DNA of 64,000 nucleotides from Campylobacter helveticus (GCF_002080395.1 NZ_CP020478.1:1252886-1316885), one strand, 5' to 3'; shown: positions 37,286-47,512, counted from the first letter of the stretch. Numbers and translations are program-made. The notes: generated by a model not told the origin, from the letters alone.

Positions 37286-40075
37286 ATGCTAGAACTTTTC
37301 AAAAAAGAATGCAAGGCATTTTTGCAAGAAAGACTTTATGATTCTTACATCCACCGCTTTGCTTATGGTCTTGATGCTTCTTGTTACCGCTATATCCCAA
37401 AACTTGTTTTAAAACCCAAAAACGAAGAAGAAGTCGCTAAAATCATCATCTTAAGCGATAAATTTAATATCCCCCTTACTTTTAAAGGGAGTGGGACAAG
37501 CCTTTGCGGACAAGCTTTGAGCGATAGTGTCTTAGTGCTTTGTGTGGAAAATTTTAAAACAATTGAAGCAAATGCACATTCTATTTGGTGTGAATGCGGA
37601 GTCATCGGTAGCGATGCCAATGAAGCTTTAAAGCCTTTTGGTAAAAAAATAGGACCAGACCCCGCTACTATCAATAACGCCACCATAGGAGGGATTTTTT
37701 CCAACAACTCAAGCGGAATGTGCTGCGGAGTCAAGCAAAATAGCTACCAAACCATAAAATCCGTGCGTGTTATCCTAAATGACGGCTTTATCCTTGATAC
37801 GAGTAAAGAAGAAAGCCTAAAAGAATTTACAAATACTCACGCCACTCTAGCCAATGGGCTTTTAAACTTACGAGAAGAGCTTTTGAAAGATGAATTTTTG
37901 ACTAAAGAAATCAAACGCAAATTTGCCATTAAAAATACCACAGGCTATGGGCTAAATTCCTTATGTGATTTTAGTGGGCTAAAAGATATTTTAAATCACA
38001 TTTTTATAGGAGCTGAAGGCACTTTAGGCTTTGTGAGTAAAGTTGAGTATGAAACCTGTGAGGATTATGCTTATAAGGCTACAGGCTTACTTTTTTATGA
38101 AAATTTAAGTAAAGCCTCTAATGCCGTTAAAATCTTAGCTTCACACGAAGATAAGGTTTTTGCTGCCGAGCTTATGGACTGGGCTTGTTTGGAGCTTACA
38201 AAAGAGCTTTGCGATATGCCCTCCTCGCTTAAAAATCCCAACTGCGCCCTTTTAATCGAACTTCAAAGCGACGAAGAAGAAAAGCTTTTAAACAATATCA
38301 CTTTCGTTAAAGAGGTTTTAAAAGAAGCTCCTGCTCTTTTTGAGCCTGAATTTAGCCTTGATTCAAACATTCAGGCAAATTGGTGGAAAATCCGCAAAGG
38401 CTTACTTCCCATTTCAGCCTCCAAACGCCCTAAAGGTAGTGTTGTCATTACAGAAGATGTTTGTTTTGAAATAAAAAATTTCACAAAAGGCATAGGGGAC
38501 ATTGCAAAACTTTTCACAAAACACAATTTTGAAGGCATTATCTTTGGACACGCCCTCAGTGGCAATGTGCATTTTATCATCACACCCCTTTTAGACGACG
38601 CGAAAGAAAGGTTAAATTTTGAGCTTTTTATGCAAGATTTAGTCGCTCTTGTCGTATCTCTTAAAGGAAGCATTAAGGCGGAACACGGCACAGGGCGTAT
38701 GATGGCAGCTTTCGTGGAGCAAGAGTAGGGAGAAAGGGCTTATAGCTTTCACAAAAAAATCAAAATGCTTTTTGACCCTAAAAATTTGATTAATCCGGGC
38801 GTTATCATCAACGAGGATAAAGAAATTCACAATAAAAATTTCAAACCCTCGCACGAAATTGAGGATTTTTTAGAAGCCTGTATGGAATGTGGCTTTTGTG
38901 AAAAATACTGCCCTAGCAAAAATTTAAGCCTCACCCCACGCCAAAGAATAGCCGTGCATAGAGAAATCAAACGCCTTGAAGCGCTAAGGCACAGAAGCAA
39001 GGAGGAAGAAAATGAGCTTTTAGAACTTAAAAAGGGCTATTCCTACGAAGTGGTCGCTACTTGTGCTGGGTGTTCGATGTGTGCTACGGCTTGTCCGTTA
39101 GAAATCGATAGCGCCAAAATCGCCAATGCCTATAACAACGAAAATGCCAAAGGAATTTTCCTCGCAAAAACCCTAGCTAAAAATTTAAGTAAAAGCGTGA
39201 AAATGGCAAAATTTGGCTTAAACCTAGCAAAGTTTGGACAAAATACGCTAGGAAAAGAAAAAATGAAAAATTTAAGCCTAAGTTTCAATAAGAAATTTCA
39301 CACGCCCATAGTGCCTGTTTTTATGCCTACGGGAAATCACTATCCTTTAAATTCACGCATCAATGGCACAAAAAGCGTGATTTATCTAAGCTCTTGTTTA
39401 AATAGAGCCTTTGCACCCTCCCCTTTGGCTAGAGATAAAAGAACTTTGCAGGAAGTTTTTGAAAGTCTTTGTAAAAAAGCTAAAATTTCGGTGCTTTATC
39501 CTAAAAGTATCGATAAATTTTGTTGTGGTAAAGCCCTTAAAAATTACACCTTAAAAAATCCTGAGCTTAATCCACTAAACGCTATGATGGACGAGCTTTT
39601 AACTTTGAGTGAAAATGGTAAAATCCCTCTTGTGTGCGACCATAGTGCTTGCGGTGCCGAGCTACTTTTAAAACTAGATAAAAGATTAAAAATTTTCGAT
39701 ATGAGCGAATTTGTGGAAAAAGAAATCTTAAAGTATTTAAACATTAAACCGCTTGAAGAAGATATTGGAATTTATGCGGTATGTTCAAGTAAAAAATACG
39801 GCTTTGATACGAGTTTAAGAAAGATTGCCTCACTTTGCACTAAAGGCAAGGTTTATGAGCATAAAAATACGCATTGCTGTGGTTTTGCAGGTGATAAGGG
39901 CTTTATGAAGCCTGAGCTAAATATGAGTGCTTTAAACGATTTTGAAAAGTTTTTTAAAAATTTGAAAATTAAAAGGTTTTATTCTAGCTCAAGCACCTGC
40001 GAAATAGGACTAAGCGATAAGACAAAAAATTCTTGGCAACATTTAATTTATCTAGTAGATGAACTAAGCGGATAA
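37286..40075 (+). pseudogene. D-lactate/glycolate dehydrogenase-like FAD and Fe-S protein, split by an in-frame TAG
   Basis: The two ORFs 37286-38728 and 38765-40075 are in the same frame and together make one 929-residue protein. The first half is an FAD-linked oxidase (PKNEEEVAKII; TFKGSGTSLCGQ; IKAEHGTGRMM). The second has two 4Fe-4S motifs (CGFCEKYCPS; CAGCSMCATACP) and cysteine-rich CCG domains (HCCGFAGDKGF). The stop TAG at 38726-38728 occurs within VEQE-stop-GERAY, where relatives have Trp (EWGE), so TGG to TAG is the simplest cause. This layout matches Cj1585-type D-lactate dehydrogenase. The first fragment lacks the electron-transfer domain and is probably inactive. Confidence 0.85.
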
Positions 40076-40095
40076 GGGGCAAAGCCCCCTTTTAT
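40072..40095. terminator. Bidirectional hairpin terminator
   Basis: GGGGC (40076-40080), loop AAA, GCCCC (40084-40088) lies inside a larger GATAA/TTATC symmetry, with CTTTT on plus and AGG-to-CCTTATC on minus. It sits between the end of the dehydrogenase gene and the convergent hypothetical gene. Confidence 0.7.
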
Positions 40096-40661
40096 CAAGC
40101 ATAAAAATCGAAATTTTTGTCTTTTTGTGTGGCGTTTTGCTCGTTTGCTTTTTCCTGAGCTTTTTCAAGCTGTTTTTTCATCTGCTCTAAAACCTCATCA
40201 AGCAATTTTTTACTATCTTCTAGTAGGCTTGAATTTTGCTCTGCATTTGGCGTTTGGTTTTTATTGAGTAAATTTTCTAATTTATTAGTAAAACTATTCA
40301 TAATCGCATTTTGATGATTTTCATCTTTTGGCGTTGGAAGAACATTTGCCATTTGCATTGCACTTTGGATAAAGTCTTTTGGCTGAAGCTCACCCACCTT
40401 AGAATTTGCTAAAAATTCTTGTATCATAGGCTCGACTTCCTTCATCGCCACTTTTATCTCATCAAGTTCATTTTGTGTTAATTTAGACCCCTCAAAAGTA
40501 AAGCTAAATCCATACTCACGCTTCAAACTTAAGCTTTTAGAATTTTCGTCTTTAGCGTAGTTGATATTTTGATTATCATACATATCAAGGCTAAGTTTTT
40601 TACCACTTTTAGTTGTGTAGTCAAGGGAGAAGTTTTGATTTTTACTCACATCGATTTGCAT
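40095..40661 (-). CDS. Hypothetical protein, 188 residues
   Basis: I place the start at ATG 40661, because AAGGAG lies 5 bases before it; an upstream in-frame start at 40697 would add 12 residues with no ribosome site. The protein is hydrophilic, with a beta-like N-terminal half (MQIDVSKNQNFSLDYTTKSG) and a helical, Lys/Gln/Asn-rich C-terminal half that could form a coiled coil (about residues 135-180). No signal peptide or cysteine. Similar proteins occur in C. jejuni; I know of no function. Confidence 0.65.
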   Translation of the reverse strand: MQIDVSKNQNFSLDYTTKSGKKLSLDMYDNQNINYAKDENSKSLSLKREYGFSFTFEGSKLTQNELDEIKVAMKEVEPMIQEFLANSKVGELQPKDFIQSAMQMANVLPTPKDENHQNAIMNSFTNKLENLLNKNQTPNAEQNSSLLEDSKKLLDEVLEQMKKQLEKAQEKANEQNATQKDKNFDFYA

Positions 40662-40727
40662 TGTTACTCCTTTATGATTTATGTGATATATCGGCACTTT
40701 TTAAATTTACTTTAGTATAATTTTGCA

Positions 40728-41129
40728 ATGGATAAAAAAATTTTACACTTTTTTAAAAAAAATACACTTTTAGCAATGTCAATGCGTGATGATTTGGGTG
40801 TTTATACCGCTAGTGCGTTTTATGCTTTTGATGAGACAAATTTAGCCCTCATCATCGCTTCACACGAAGATACCAAACACATCAAACTCGCCTTTTTAAA
40901 TCCAAACATCGCCCTAAACATCGCCAAAGAAAACAAAATCGCCCTTTTAAAAGGTGTGCAAGCTAAGGCTATTTTTATGGAAGCCTCTAATGAGCAAGAG
41001 AAAATTTATTTTGCTAAATTTCCTTTTGCTAAACTTAGTAATGCTAAAATTTACGCTTTAAATCTTAGCTGGGTAAAACTCACGGATAACACCCTAATGC
41101 TAGAAAAAAAACTTGAATGGACGAGATAA
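40728..41129 (+). CDS. UPF0306/YhbP-like flavin-binding-fold protein
   Basis: A 133-residue protein resembling the UPF0306 family, which has the pyridoxamine-phosphate-oxidase-like split barrel (MSMRDDLGVYTASAFYAFDE; LNPNIALNIAKE; GVQAKAIFMEAS). Activity is unknown for the family; FMN binding is plausible. It immediately precedes the glycosyltransferase-like gene with no spacer, so the two are probably cotranscribed, though that may be accidental. Confidence 0.6.
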   Translation: MDKKILHFFKKNTLLAMSMRDDLGVYTASAFYAFDETNLALIIASHEDTKHIKLAFLNPNIALNIAKENKIALLKGVQAKAIFMEASNEQEKIYFAKFPFAKLSNAKIYALNLSWVKLTDNTLMLEKKLEWTR

Positions 41130-42149
41130 ATGAGACTTGCAATTTGTTTTATGGGGCATTTAAGAACTTATAAGCAAACTTATCAAAGTTTTTTAGATAA
41201 TGTCTTAAAGCCAAATTTAGAGGATAAAATGTGGAAAGATGGCATCGATATATTTATCCACACTTGGGACACTTTTGAAAAATCGGGATTTGCTTGGCAT
41301 ACACACAACGAAACTCTTAATAATCAAAAAGTTGATGCCGAAGTTATCGAGGAAGTGAAGCAAATTTATCAGCCTAAAAAAATGCTTGTCGAAACCCTAA
41401 CGCAAGACAGGGGAATGCGTCTTTCCATAGAAAGGTCGCAAAAACTTGCCCTCGAATATGAAAAAGAGCAAAACATTTCTTATGATTATATAATGGTTTT
41501 AAGACCAGATTTGTATTTTCATACTCCATTATTTCTAAGTTCTTTTATCGAAATTTATCAAAAGGACAAAAATTTAGCCGACTACCCTCTACCTACAAAG
41601 CACATTTTTGCCGCACACAATGCCTTTGGGAGAATGGTAGTTGATGACCCTAGATTACTTTGTGAGGCGGATTTATTATGGTTTGGCAATATTAAGCCAA
41701 TGCCACTTATCTCAGGCTCGCATAATCCACAAAACATTTTCCTTATCGCTATAGATTATAGACTTCATAGGGATTTTTTCCTACAAAGACAAGATTTTAG
41801 ATTAGGTTGGCAAAATGAAGATAGCATAATATCAGCCCAAAGCGTGATAAAATCACATCTATCTTATCAAATAGGTGAAATGGCTATGCTTTGCAAGAAT
41901 TTTAAAGATTGTTTAAATTTGCTTCTCATTTTGCCTTTTTTAAAGAAAAAATTTAAGGGTCAAGAAAAAACACGCACCAACCATTTTTCCCTCTCTTTGT
42001 GCAAAGATTATGATAAATATATCAAAATCAAAAATTCCCCCACCTACAAACTTGGGCAAAAAATCATTAAAATCCATAAAGAAAATGGGGATTTGGGTTT
42101 AATCAAATTTGTTCTTTTCAAACTTTTGTCCTATAAAGAGGGGCTTTAG
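41130..42149 (+). CDS. Glycosyltransferase-like protein next to the capsule exporter
   Basis: A 339-residue protein beginning MRLAICFMGHLRTYKQTYQS, with DIFIHTWDT near residue 47 and YDYIMVLRPDLYFH near 121-134. The RPDLYF element resembles a DxD-type metal site of GT-A glycosyltransferases, and LGWQNEDSI near 225 could be a catalytic-base loop. The C-terminal SPTYKLGQKIIK repeats a segment common in Campylobacter capsule proteins. Position next to kpsM supports a role in capsule synthesis. No close experimentally characterised relative comes to mind. Confidence 0.6.
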   Translation: MRLAICFMGHLRTYKQTYQSFLDNVLKPNLEDKMWKDGIDIFIHTWDTFEKSGFAWHTHNETLNNQKVDAEVIEEVKQIYQPKKMLVETLTQDRGMRLSIERSQKLALEYEKEQNISYDYIMVLRPDLYFHTPLFLSSFIEIYQKDKNLADYPLPTKHIFAAHNAFGRMVVDDPRLLCEADLLWFGNIKPMPLISGSHNPQNIFLIAIDYRLHRDFFLQRQDFRLGWQNEDSIISAQSVIKSHLSYQIGEMAMLCKNFKDCLNLLLILPFLKKKFKGQEKTRTNHFSLSLCKDYDKYIKIKNSPTYKLGQKIIKIHKENGDLGLIKFVLFKLLSYKEGL

Positions 42150-42210
42150 TCTTTTGTTAAAAATTCTTTTTTATAATTAAAGATTATCATTAGGGAGAAA
42201 AGTTGCTTGA

Positions 42211-42993
42211 ATGCTTAATGTAATTTATGCTTTATTTTTTAGAGAGCTTAAAACACGCTTTGGTGCAAACCGCTATTTAGGCTACATTTGGGTTGTTGGA
42301 GAGCCTTTAAGCGTGGTTTTGGCTATTACCATTATTGTTACAATTATTAGAGAATATCATCATCAAGTAATGCCTGATGGAATTTCTATTTTTATGTTTT
42401 TAATCTCTGGCATAGTGCCTTATTTTATGTTTAGAAGCATCGTTACACAGCTAATGAACGGCATTAGTGCAAATTTGGGACTTTTTGCTTATAAGCCTGT
42501 CAAGCCTATCCATGTTTTTATCGCTAGAACTATGCTTGAATTTTGCATTTATTTTGTGATTTTCTTTTGCGTTTTATTTGTAGCTGGATGGTTTTTGCGT
42601 TTTGATGTTTTACCTGTATATTTTTTAAATGTAATGTTTTGTGTGTTTTTATTAATGCTTTCTGGTTTTGTTTTGGGGCTTTGCTTTGCGATACTTAGCC
42701 ATTTTTTTGAAATTTTAAAAACACTTTTGATGTATTTTAGCATTGTTTTTTACTGGACTTCTGGGGTGATTTTCCCCACTTGGCTTATGCCACGCCCATT
42801 ACTTGATATATTTTATTACAATCCTTTGCTTCATATAATGGAGCTTTTAAGATATAATTTTTTCGATTCTTATCCTTTACAAGATGATTATAGCTATACT
42901 TATCCTATATTTTGCATTATGTTTTTACTTCTTATAGGATTGTTTTTTTATCATCATAATAGACAAGCCTTAACCGCAGTGAGAAAACAATGA
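42211..42993 (+). CDS. kpsM: Capsule polysaccharide ABC exporter, permease
   Basis: A 260-residue ABC-2 type permease with six membrane helices. FFRELKTRFGANRYLGYIW near the N-terminus and FYWTSGVIFP near residue 177 are typical. KpsM and KpsT move the lipid-linked capsule across the inner membrane. The ATG at 42211 is the first possible because an in-frame TGA precedes it directly; GGGAG lies 13 bases upstream, longer spacing than usual. It overlaps kpsT by 4 bases and a TATAAT-like box lies near 42170. Confidence 0.95.
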   Translation: MLNVIYALFFRELKTRFGANRYLGYIWVVGEPLSVVLAITIIVTIIREYHHQVMPDGISIFMFLISGIVPYFMFRSIVTQLMNGISANLGLFAYKPVKPIHVFIARTMLEFCIYFVIFFCVLFVAGWFLRFDVLPVYFLNVMFCVFLLMLSGFVLGLCFAILSHFFEILKTLLMYFSIVFYWTSGVIFPTWLMPRPLLDIFYYNPLLHIMELLRYNFFDSYPLQDDYSYTYPIFCIMFLLLIGLFFYHHNRQALTAVRKQ

Positions 42994-43652
42994 TAAAGCT
43001 TGTCAATTTAACCAAATCCTACCCACTTTTTGCAGGGGGAAGGCATTATGTCTTTAAAGACTTTAATTTTGAATTCCCTGAAAATTGTAGCATTGGTCTA
43101 ATGGGCGGTAATGGTGCTGGGAAATCAACCCTAATGAAACTTTTAAGTGGGGCTGAATTACCCGATAAAGGCAAAATCATCACAAACAAAAAGCTTTCTT
43201 GGCCACTAGGCTTAAGTGGAGGGATACAAGGCTCACTCTCCGCAAGAGATAATGCTAAATTTGTCGCAAGGGTGTATGGCTACAAGGGTAAAGAATTGTT
43301 AGAAAAGGTCAAATTTGTCGAAGAATTTGCAGAACTTGGGAAATTTTTCGATGAGCCGATGAAAAATTATTCTTCTGGTATGGGGTCTAGAATCACCTTT
43401 GGACTTAGTATGGCTTTTGACTTTGATTATTACCTCATCGATGAGGCTGGGGCTGTTGGAGACCCAAAATTTAGAGAAAAAAGCATTAAGCTTTATAGAG
43501 AAAGACTTTCTCGCTCTAAGGTGATTATGGTTTCACACGATGTAGCCGAAATTAAAGAATGGTGTGATAAAATTGTCTTTATGAAAGATGGAAAAATTAC
43601 GGTTTATGATGATGTCGATGAGGGCATAGCTGTATATCAAGGAAAAGCATAA
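42990..43652 (+). CDS. kpsT: Capsule polysaccharide ABC exporter, ATPase
   Basis: A 220-residue ABC ATPase. Walker A GGNGAGKST covers residues 39-47, the signature NYSSGMGSRI lies near 127-136, and Walker B DFDYYLIDEA near 147-156. Small single-domain ATPases of this type power group 2 capsule export. Overlaps kpsM by 4 bases and lies 2 bases before kpsE. Confidence 0.96.
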   Translation: MIKLVNLTKSYPLFAGGRHYVFKDFNFEFPENCSIGLMGGNGAGKSTLMKLLSGAELPDKGKIITNKKLSWPLGLSGGIQGSLSARDNAKFVARVYGYKGKELLEKVKFVEEFAELGKFFDEPMKNYSSGMGSRITFGLSMAFDFDYYLIDEAGAVGDPKFREKSIKLYRERLSRSKVIMVSHDVAEIKEWCDKIVFMKDGKITVYDDVDEGIAVYQGKA

Positions 43653-43654
43653 TT

Positions 43655-44776
43655 ATGGAAGAAAATAAAACTTTATTAGATAAAATTAAGGACTTAAGCA
43701 TACTAGATTCTTTTAAAATCGTATGGTTTTTGATGATTTTTGTAGTTATTTATTATGTTTTCATCGCAGCCGATAGATATGTAAGCTCGATGAGTCTTAG
43801 TGTGCGTTCAACCAGCGGAGAAAGTGTCCAAGCAAGTGGAATTTTATCTTTACTCAGCACCACTTCTAATAATAGTGAAGATATGAAATACCTACGCGGA
43901 TATATTCATTCTCTTGACTTGTTGCAAAAACTAGAAGAAAAAATTAAACTTAAAGAACTTTATCAAGAACAATTCATTGATTTACCTAACAAAATTTACA
44001 ACTCAAGTTCAACCGAAAGCTATCTTAAATATTTTCAAAACCGCGTTAAACTTAGGGTTGATGACAAAACGGGACTTTTAAATGTCGATGTGGAGGGCTT
44101 TACACCGGAGTCTGCTAAAATCATAGCCCAAAGCATTATGGAGGAAAGCGAAAAATTTATCAATGAAATTTCTCATAAGGCGGCAAGAGAGCAAATGAAA
44201 TTTGCCGAAGAAGAGGTTAATACCTACAAAGAAAGGTATTTAAAAGCACAAAATGCTCTCATATCTTTTCAAAATAAATATGGAGTTTTTGACCCCCTTA
44301 AACAGGCTGAAAGTAAGGAAAAGCTCATCGCTCAAATCGAGGCAAACCTAGCCCAAAGAGAAGCTGCTCTTTTGAATTTGCAAAGCTATATGAATGATAG
44401 CGCCCCTGAAGTTATCGCGTTAAAATCCGAAATTCTAGCAATCAAAAAACAATTAGAACGCGAAGTGGCAAAAATTTCAACAAATAATTCAAATGAGAAA
44501 AAACTCAATGATATGGCGGCTAAATTTCAAAATCTTACCATAGAGGCGAAATTCGCCCAGCAAGCTTATGAGGCAGCTCTTAAAGCTTATGAAAGTGCGA
44601 GGATAGAGGCTGGAAGGAAAATTAAGCAGCTTGTTATCGTGCAAAGTCCCAATTTGCCGGAAAGTGCGAGATACCCTGAAAGGATTTATAATATCATCAC
44701 AGCTTTTTTAATTTTATCTTTAATTTTTGGCATTACGAAATTTGTGAAAATGATTATAGAGGAGCATAGATATTAA
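43655..44776 (+). CDS. kpsE: Capsule export inner-membrane/periplasmic protein KpsE
   Basis: A 373-residue polysaccharide co-polymerase of the KpsE type. An N-terminal membrane helix (about residues 22-40) and a C-terminal one (about 345-363) bracket a long periplasmic coiled coil (about 175-320). It links the KpsMT exporter to the outer-membrane KpsD channel. It has no kinase domain, as expected for ABC-type capsule systems. It is followed immediately by kpsD. Confidence 0.94.
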   Translation: MEENKTLLDKIKDLSILDSFKIVWFLMIFVVIYYVFIAADRYVSSMSLSVRSTSGESVQASGILSLLSTTSNNSEDMKYLRGYIHSLDLLQKLEEKIKLKELYQEQFIDLPNKIYNSSSTESYLKYFQNRVKLRVDDKTGLLNVDVEGFTPESAKIIAQSIMEESEKFINEISHKAAREQMKFAEEEVNTYKERYLKAQNALISFQNKYGVFDPLKQAESKEKLIAQIEANLAQREAALLNLQSYMNDSAPEVIALKSEILAIKKQLEREVAKISTNNSNEKKLNDMAAKFQNLTIEAKFAQQAYEAALKAYESARIEAGRKIKQLVIVQSPNLPESARYPERIYNIITAFLILSLIFGITKFVKMIIEEHRY

Positions 44777-44777
44777 A

Positions 44778-46442
44778 ATGAAAAAAATAGTTTTATTATT
44801 AACAGGTTTTATTTTAGCTTTTGGTGCAGTCGATGTGTCGCAAATAGTAGGAATTAATGAGGGTCCAACTTACGATAGTAACACAAGCTCAGCTTATTCT
44901 AATCAAAGCTACAAAAGTGAAAATAATGCAAGTGCCTCAAGCACAAATCCAACTCAAATTCCTGTTTTTGGTTCGCATCTTTTTAGTGGTAATTTTAAAA
45001 ATTTCACGCAAAGAGTTTATAATCCGGACTATAAAATCGCCGTTGGAGACCAAATAAGCCTTAAAATTTGGGGAGCTGTGGAATTTGCACAGGTTTTAGT
45101 GGTAGATTCTCAAGGTAATATTTTTATCCCAAAAGTTGGTGCGGTCAATCTTTTAGGCGTAAAAAACAGCTCTTTAGTGCCTGTGATAAAATCAGCCGTT
45201 AATAAAATTTACAAAAACAATGTCTTCGTTTATGCGGATATGAACGCCTATCAAAATGTAAGCGTTTTTGTAACAGGAAGCGTTAATGCTCCGGGTCTTT
45301 ATCAAGGATTAAGCTCCGATTCTATCATACAATACCTAGACAAGGCGAACGGAATCAACTTAGAATATGGAAGCTTTAGAGAAATTCAAATTTTAAGAAA
45401 TAATAAGGTGATTAGAAATATAGACCTATACGACTTCTTGCTTAAGGGACAATTAGAACTTTTCCCTTTTAGAAGTGGTGATGTTATCTTAGTGGGAAAT
45501 GTCGCCACATACGCTTTTGTCAGTGGCGATGTGCAAAAACCTTTTAGATTCGAACTTGGAAGCGATATTAAAACGCTTAATGATTTGGCTAGAATTTCAG
45601 GCGCAAAACCTATCGTTACAAATGCTGTTGTAAGAAGCTATGGCGATGAGCATAAGCTTGAGGTCAAAGCTTTTAACAAAACACATTTTCCTCAAGTTCC
45701 TATAAGAACAGGTGATGAAGTGGAATTCCGTCCTGAATACATCACAACAAACATCAGCGTTAAAATTCGCGGAGAACACGATGGACTAGGAACGCTAGTA
45801 GTAAAAAAAGGCACAACTTTGGAGGATATTTCAAGGCTCGTTATGGCAAATTCAATGTCCAATATGAAAGCGTTGCAAGTCTTTAGAAAAAGTGTCGCAA
45901 GAACACAAAAAGAACTAATAGCCGCACAGCTTAAAGAGCTTGAAACCTTAGCTCTCACCAGCTCATCTGTCAATTCCGAACAAGCAGCAATCCGTGCAAC
46001 TCAAGCCAAAACCATACTCGAATTTATAGAAAGAGCGAAAAAAGCCGAGCCTAGAGGGCAAATTGTCATCGATGACGCTAAAGCTTACAAAACTTTAGTG
46101 CTAGAAGATGGCGACACTATCAATATCCCAAGCAAAAATAATCTTGTCATAGTCCAGGGCGAAGTATCCCTGCCGGGAGCTTTTGTCTATGGCAAAAAAG
46201 AAAATTTAAAATACTACATCGACTTAGCAGGAGGTTATAGCGATAGAGCGGATACCTCAAAGGTGCTTGTCATACGCACGAACGGCAAAGCGGAAAAATA
46301 TCGCTCGGGCATCGATGTCAAAGCGGGAGATTCTATTTTAGTGCTTCCAAAAGTCGATAGTCAAAATTTACAAATTTTTTCTATGCTAACGCAAATTCTT
46401 TATCAAATAGCCATAGCTACAAATGTCGTGGTTAATCTTTAA
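44778..46442 (+). CDS. kpsD: Capsule export outer-membrane channel KpsD
   Basis: A 554-residue secreted polysaccharide export protein. The signal peptide is MKKIVLLLTGFILAFGA. The Poly_export domain appears as YKIAVGDQISLKIWG near residue 84 followed by several SLBB-type repeats (NVSVFVTGSVNAPGLYQG; VEFRPEYITTNISVKIRG; VQGEVSLPGAFVYG). It forms the periplasm-to-surface channel with KpsE. The Ser/Asn-rich stretch after the signal peptide resembles a linker. Confidence 0.95.
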   Translation: MKKIVLLLTGFILAFGAVDVSQIVGINEGPTYDSNTSSAYSNQSYKSENNASASSTNPTQIPVFGSHLFSGNFKNFTQRVYNPDYKIAVGDQISLKIWGAVEFAQVLVVDSQGNIFIPKVGAVNLLGVKNSSLVPVIKSAVNKIYKNNVFVYADMNAYQNVSVFVTGSVNAPGLYQGLSSDSIIQYLDKANGINLEYGSFREIQILRNNKVIRNIDLYDFLLKGQLELFPFRSGDVILVGNVATYAFVSGDVQKPFRFELGSDIKTLNDLARISGAKPIVTNAVVRSYGDEHKLEVKAFNKTHFPQVPIRTGDEVEFRPEYITTNISVKIRGEHDGLGTLVVKKGTTLEDISRLVMANSMSNMKALQVFRKSVARTQKELIAAQLKELETLALTSSSVNSEQAAIRATQAKTILEFIERAKKAEPRGQIVIDDAKAYKTLVLEDGDTINIPSKNNLVIVQGEVSLPGAFVYGKKENLKYYIDLAGGYSDRADTSKVLVIRTNGKAEKYRSGIDVKAGDSILVLPKVDSQNLQIFSMLTQILYQIAIATNVVVNL

Positions 46443-46451
46443 GGAAGCAAA

Positions 46452-47402
46452 ATGAAAGAAGCCATTAAAGTAGCTAGGGAAGTTTTTGAAATCGAAGCGG
46501 AAGCCATTAGGAATTTAAGCGAAAATTTGGATGATAATTTTGCCAAAGCCATCAAACTCATCCTAAATATAAAAGGGCGTTGCATTATCAGCGGTATGGG
46601 GAAATCAGGACACATCGGTGCTAAAATAGCCGCTACACTTGCTAGCACAGGAACACCAAGCTTTTTTATGCACCCCGGTGAGGCACTGCACGGGGATTTG
46701 GGAATGATAACAAATGAAGATGTTTTAATCGCCATTTCGAATTCAGGCGAAACGGAAGAACTTTTAAAAATCATTCCAGCGGTTAAAAGAAGACAAATTC
46801 CCCTCATCGCGATGTGTGGTAATGCCAAATCCACCCTTGCCAAACAAGCTGAAATTTTTCTCAATATCGCAATCAAGAAAGAAGCTTGTCCTTTGCAACT
46901 TGCCCCTATGTCCTCAACTACCGCTACACTTGTGATGGGCGATGCCATCGCTGCTGCCTTGATGAAAGCTAAAAATTTTCGACCAGATGATTTTGCACTT
47001 TTTCATCCGGGTGGTAGCTTAGGGCGTAAGCTTTTAACCAAAGTCAAAGATTTAATGGTCAGCAAAAAACTGCCTATCGTGGAACCAGAAACCGAATTTA
47101 ACGAACTTGTCGATGTGATGACAAGCGGCAAGCTTGGGCTTTGTATTGTTTTAGAAAAAGATGAGCTTGTTGGCATTATCACAGATGGAGATTTACGCCG
47201 TGCGCTTAAGGCAAATGCCAAACCAAGGTTTGACTTTAAGGCAAAAGAAATTATGAGTCATAATCCCAAAATCATCGACCAAGAAGCTATGGCGACAGAA
47301 GCCGAACAGCTAATGTTAAAACACAAAATTAAAGAAATCGTTGTGGGTAAAGATGGGAAAGTCGTTGGCGTTATCCAACTTTATGCGATAGGAAATGTTT
47401 AG
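46452..47402 (+). CDS. kpsF: Arabinose-5-phosphate isomerase, KpsF
   Basis: A 316-residue enzyme with an N-terminal SIS sugar-isomerase domain (ISGMGKSGHIGAKIAATLAS; ISNSGETEELL) and two C-terminal CBS domains (from about residue 200). It makes D-arabinose 5-phosphate for Kdo, used for the capsule lipid linker and lipooligosaccharide. It ends the kpsMTEDF operon; a tRNA-Arg on the other strand follows directly, so the usual variable capsule region does not follow here. Confidence 0.94.
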   Translation: MKEAIKVAREVFEIEAEAIRNLSENLDDNFAKAIKLILNIKGRCIISGMGKSGHIGAKIAATLASTGTPSFFMHPGEALHGDLGMITNEDVLIAISNSGETEELLKIIPAVKRRQIPLIAMCGNAKSTLAKQAEIFLNIAIKKEACPLQLAPMSSTTATLVMGDAIAAALMKAKNFRPDDFALFHPGGSLGRKLLTKVKDLMVSKKLPIVEPETEFNELVDVMTSGKLGLCIVLEKDELVGIITDGDLRRALKANAKPRFDFKAKEIMSHNPKIIDQEAMATEAEQLMLKHKIKEIVVGKDGKVVGVIQLYAIGNV

Positions 47403-47479
47403 TGGCGCGCTCTAGAGGATTCGAACCTCTGACCTTTTGAACCGCAATCAAATGCTCTATCCAGCTGAGCTAAGAGCGC
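47403..47479 (-). tRNA. tRNA-Arg (anticodon GCG)
   Basis: On the minus strand the acceptor stem GCGCTCT pairs with AGAGCGC, followed by discriminator G and encoded CCA. The anticodon arm TTTGATTGCGGTTCAAA presents GCG, and GGTTCGAATCC is the T arm. It lies one base beyond the kpsF stop. Confidence 0.94.
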
Positions 47480-47512
47480 AAGAGATGAAATTATACAAAA
47501 ATTTACTTAAAT

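Noticed and set aside
38765-40075. The Fe-S half as a separate subunit gene like GlcF
   Set aside because: It is in the same frame as the upstream FAD half, the bases between encode the conserved joining segment, and its ATG has no suitable ribosome site.
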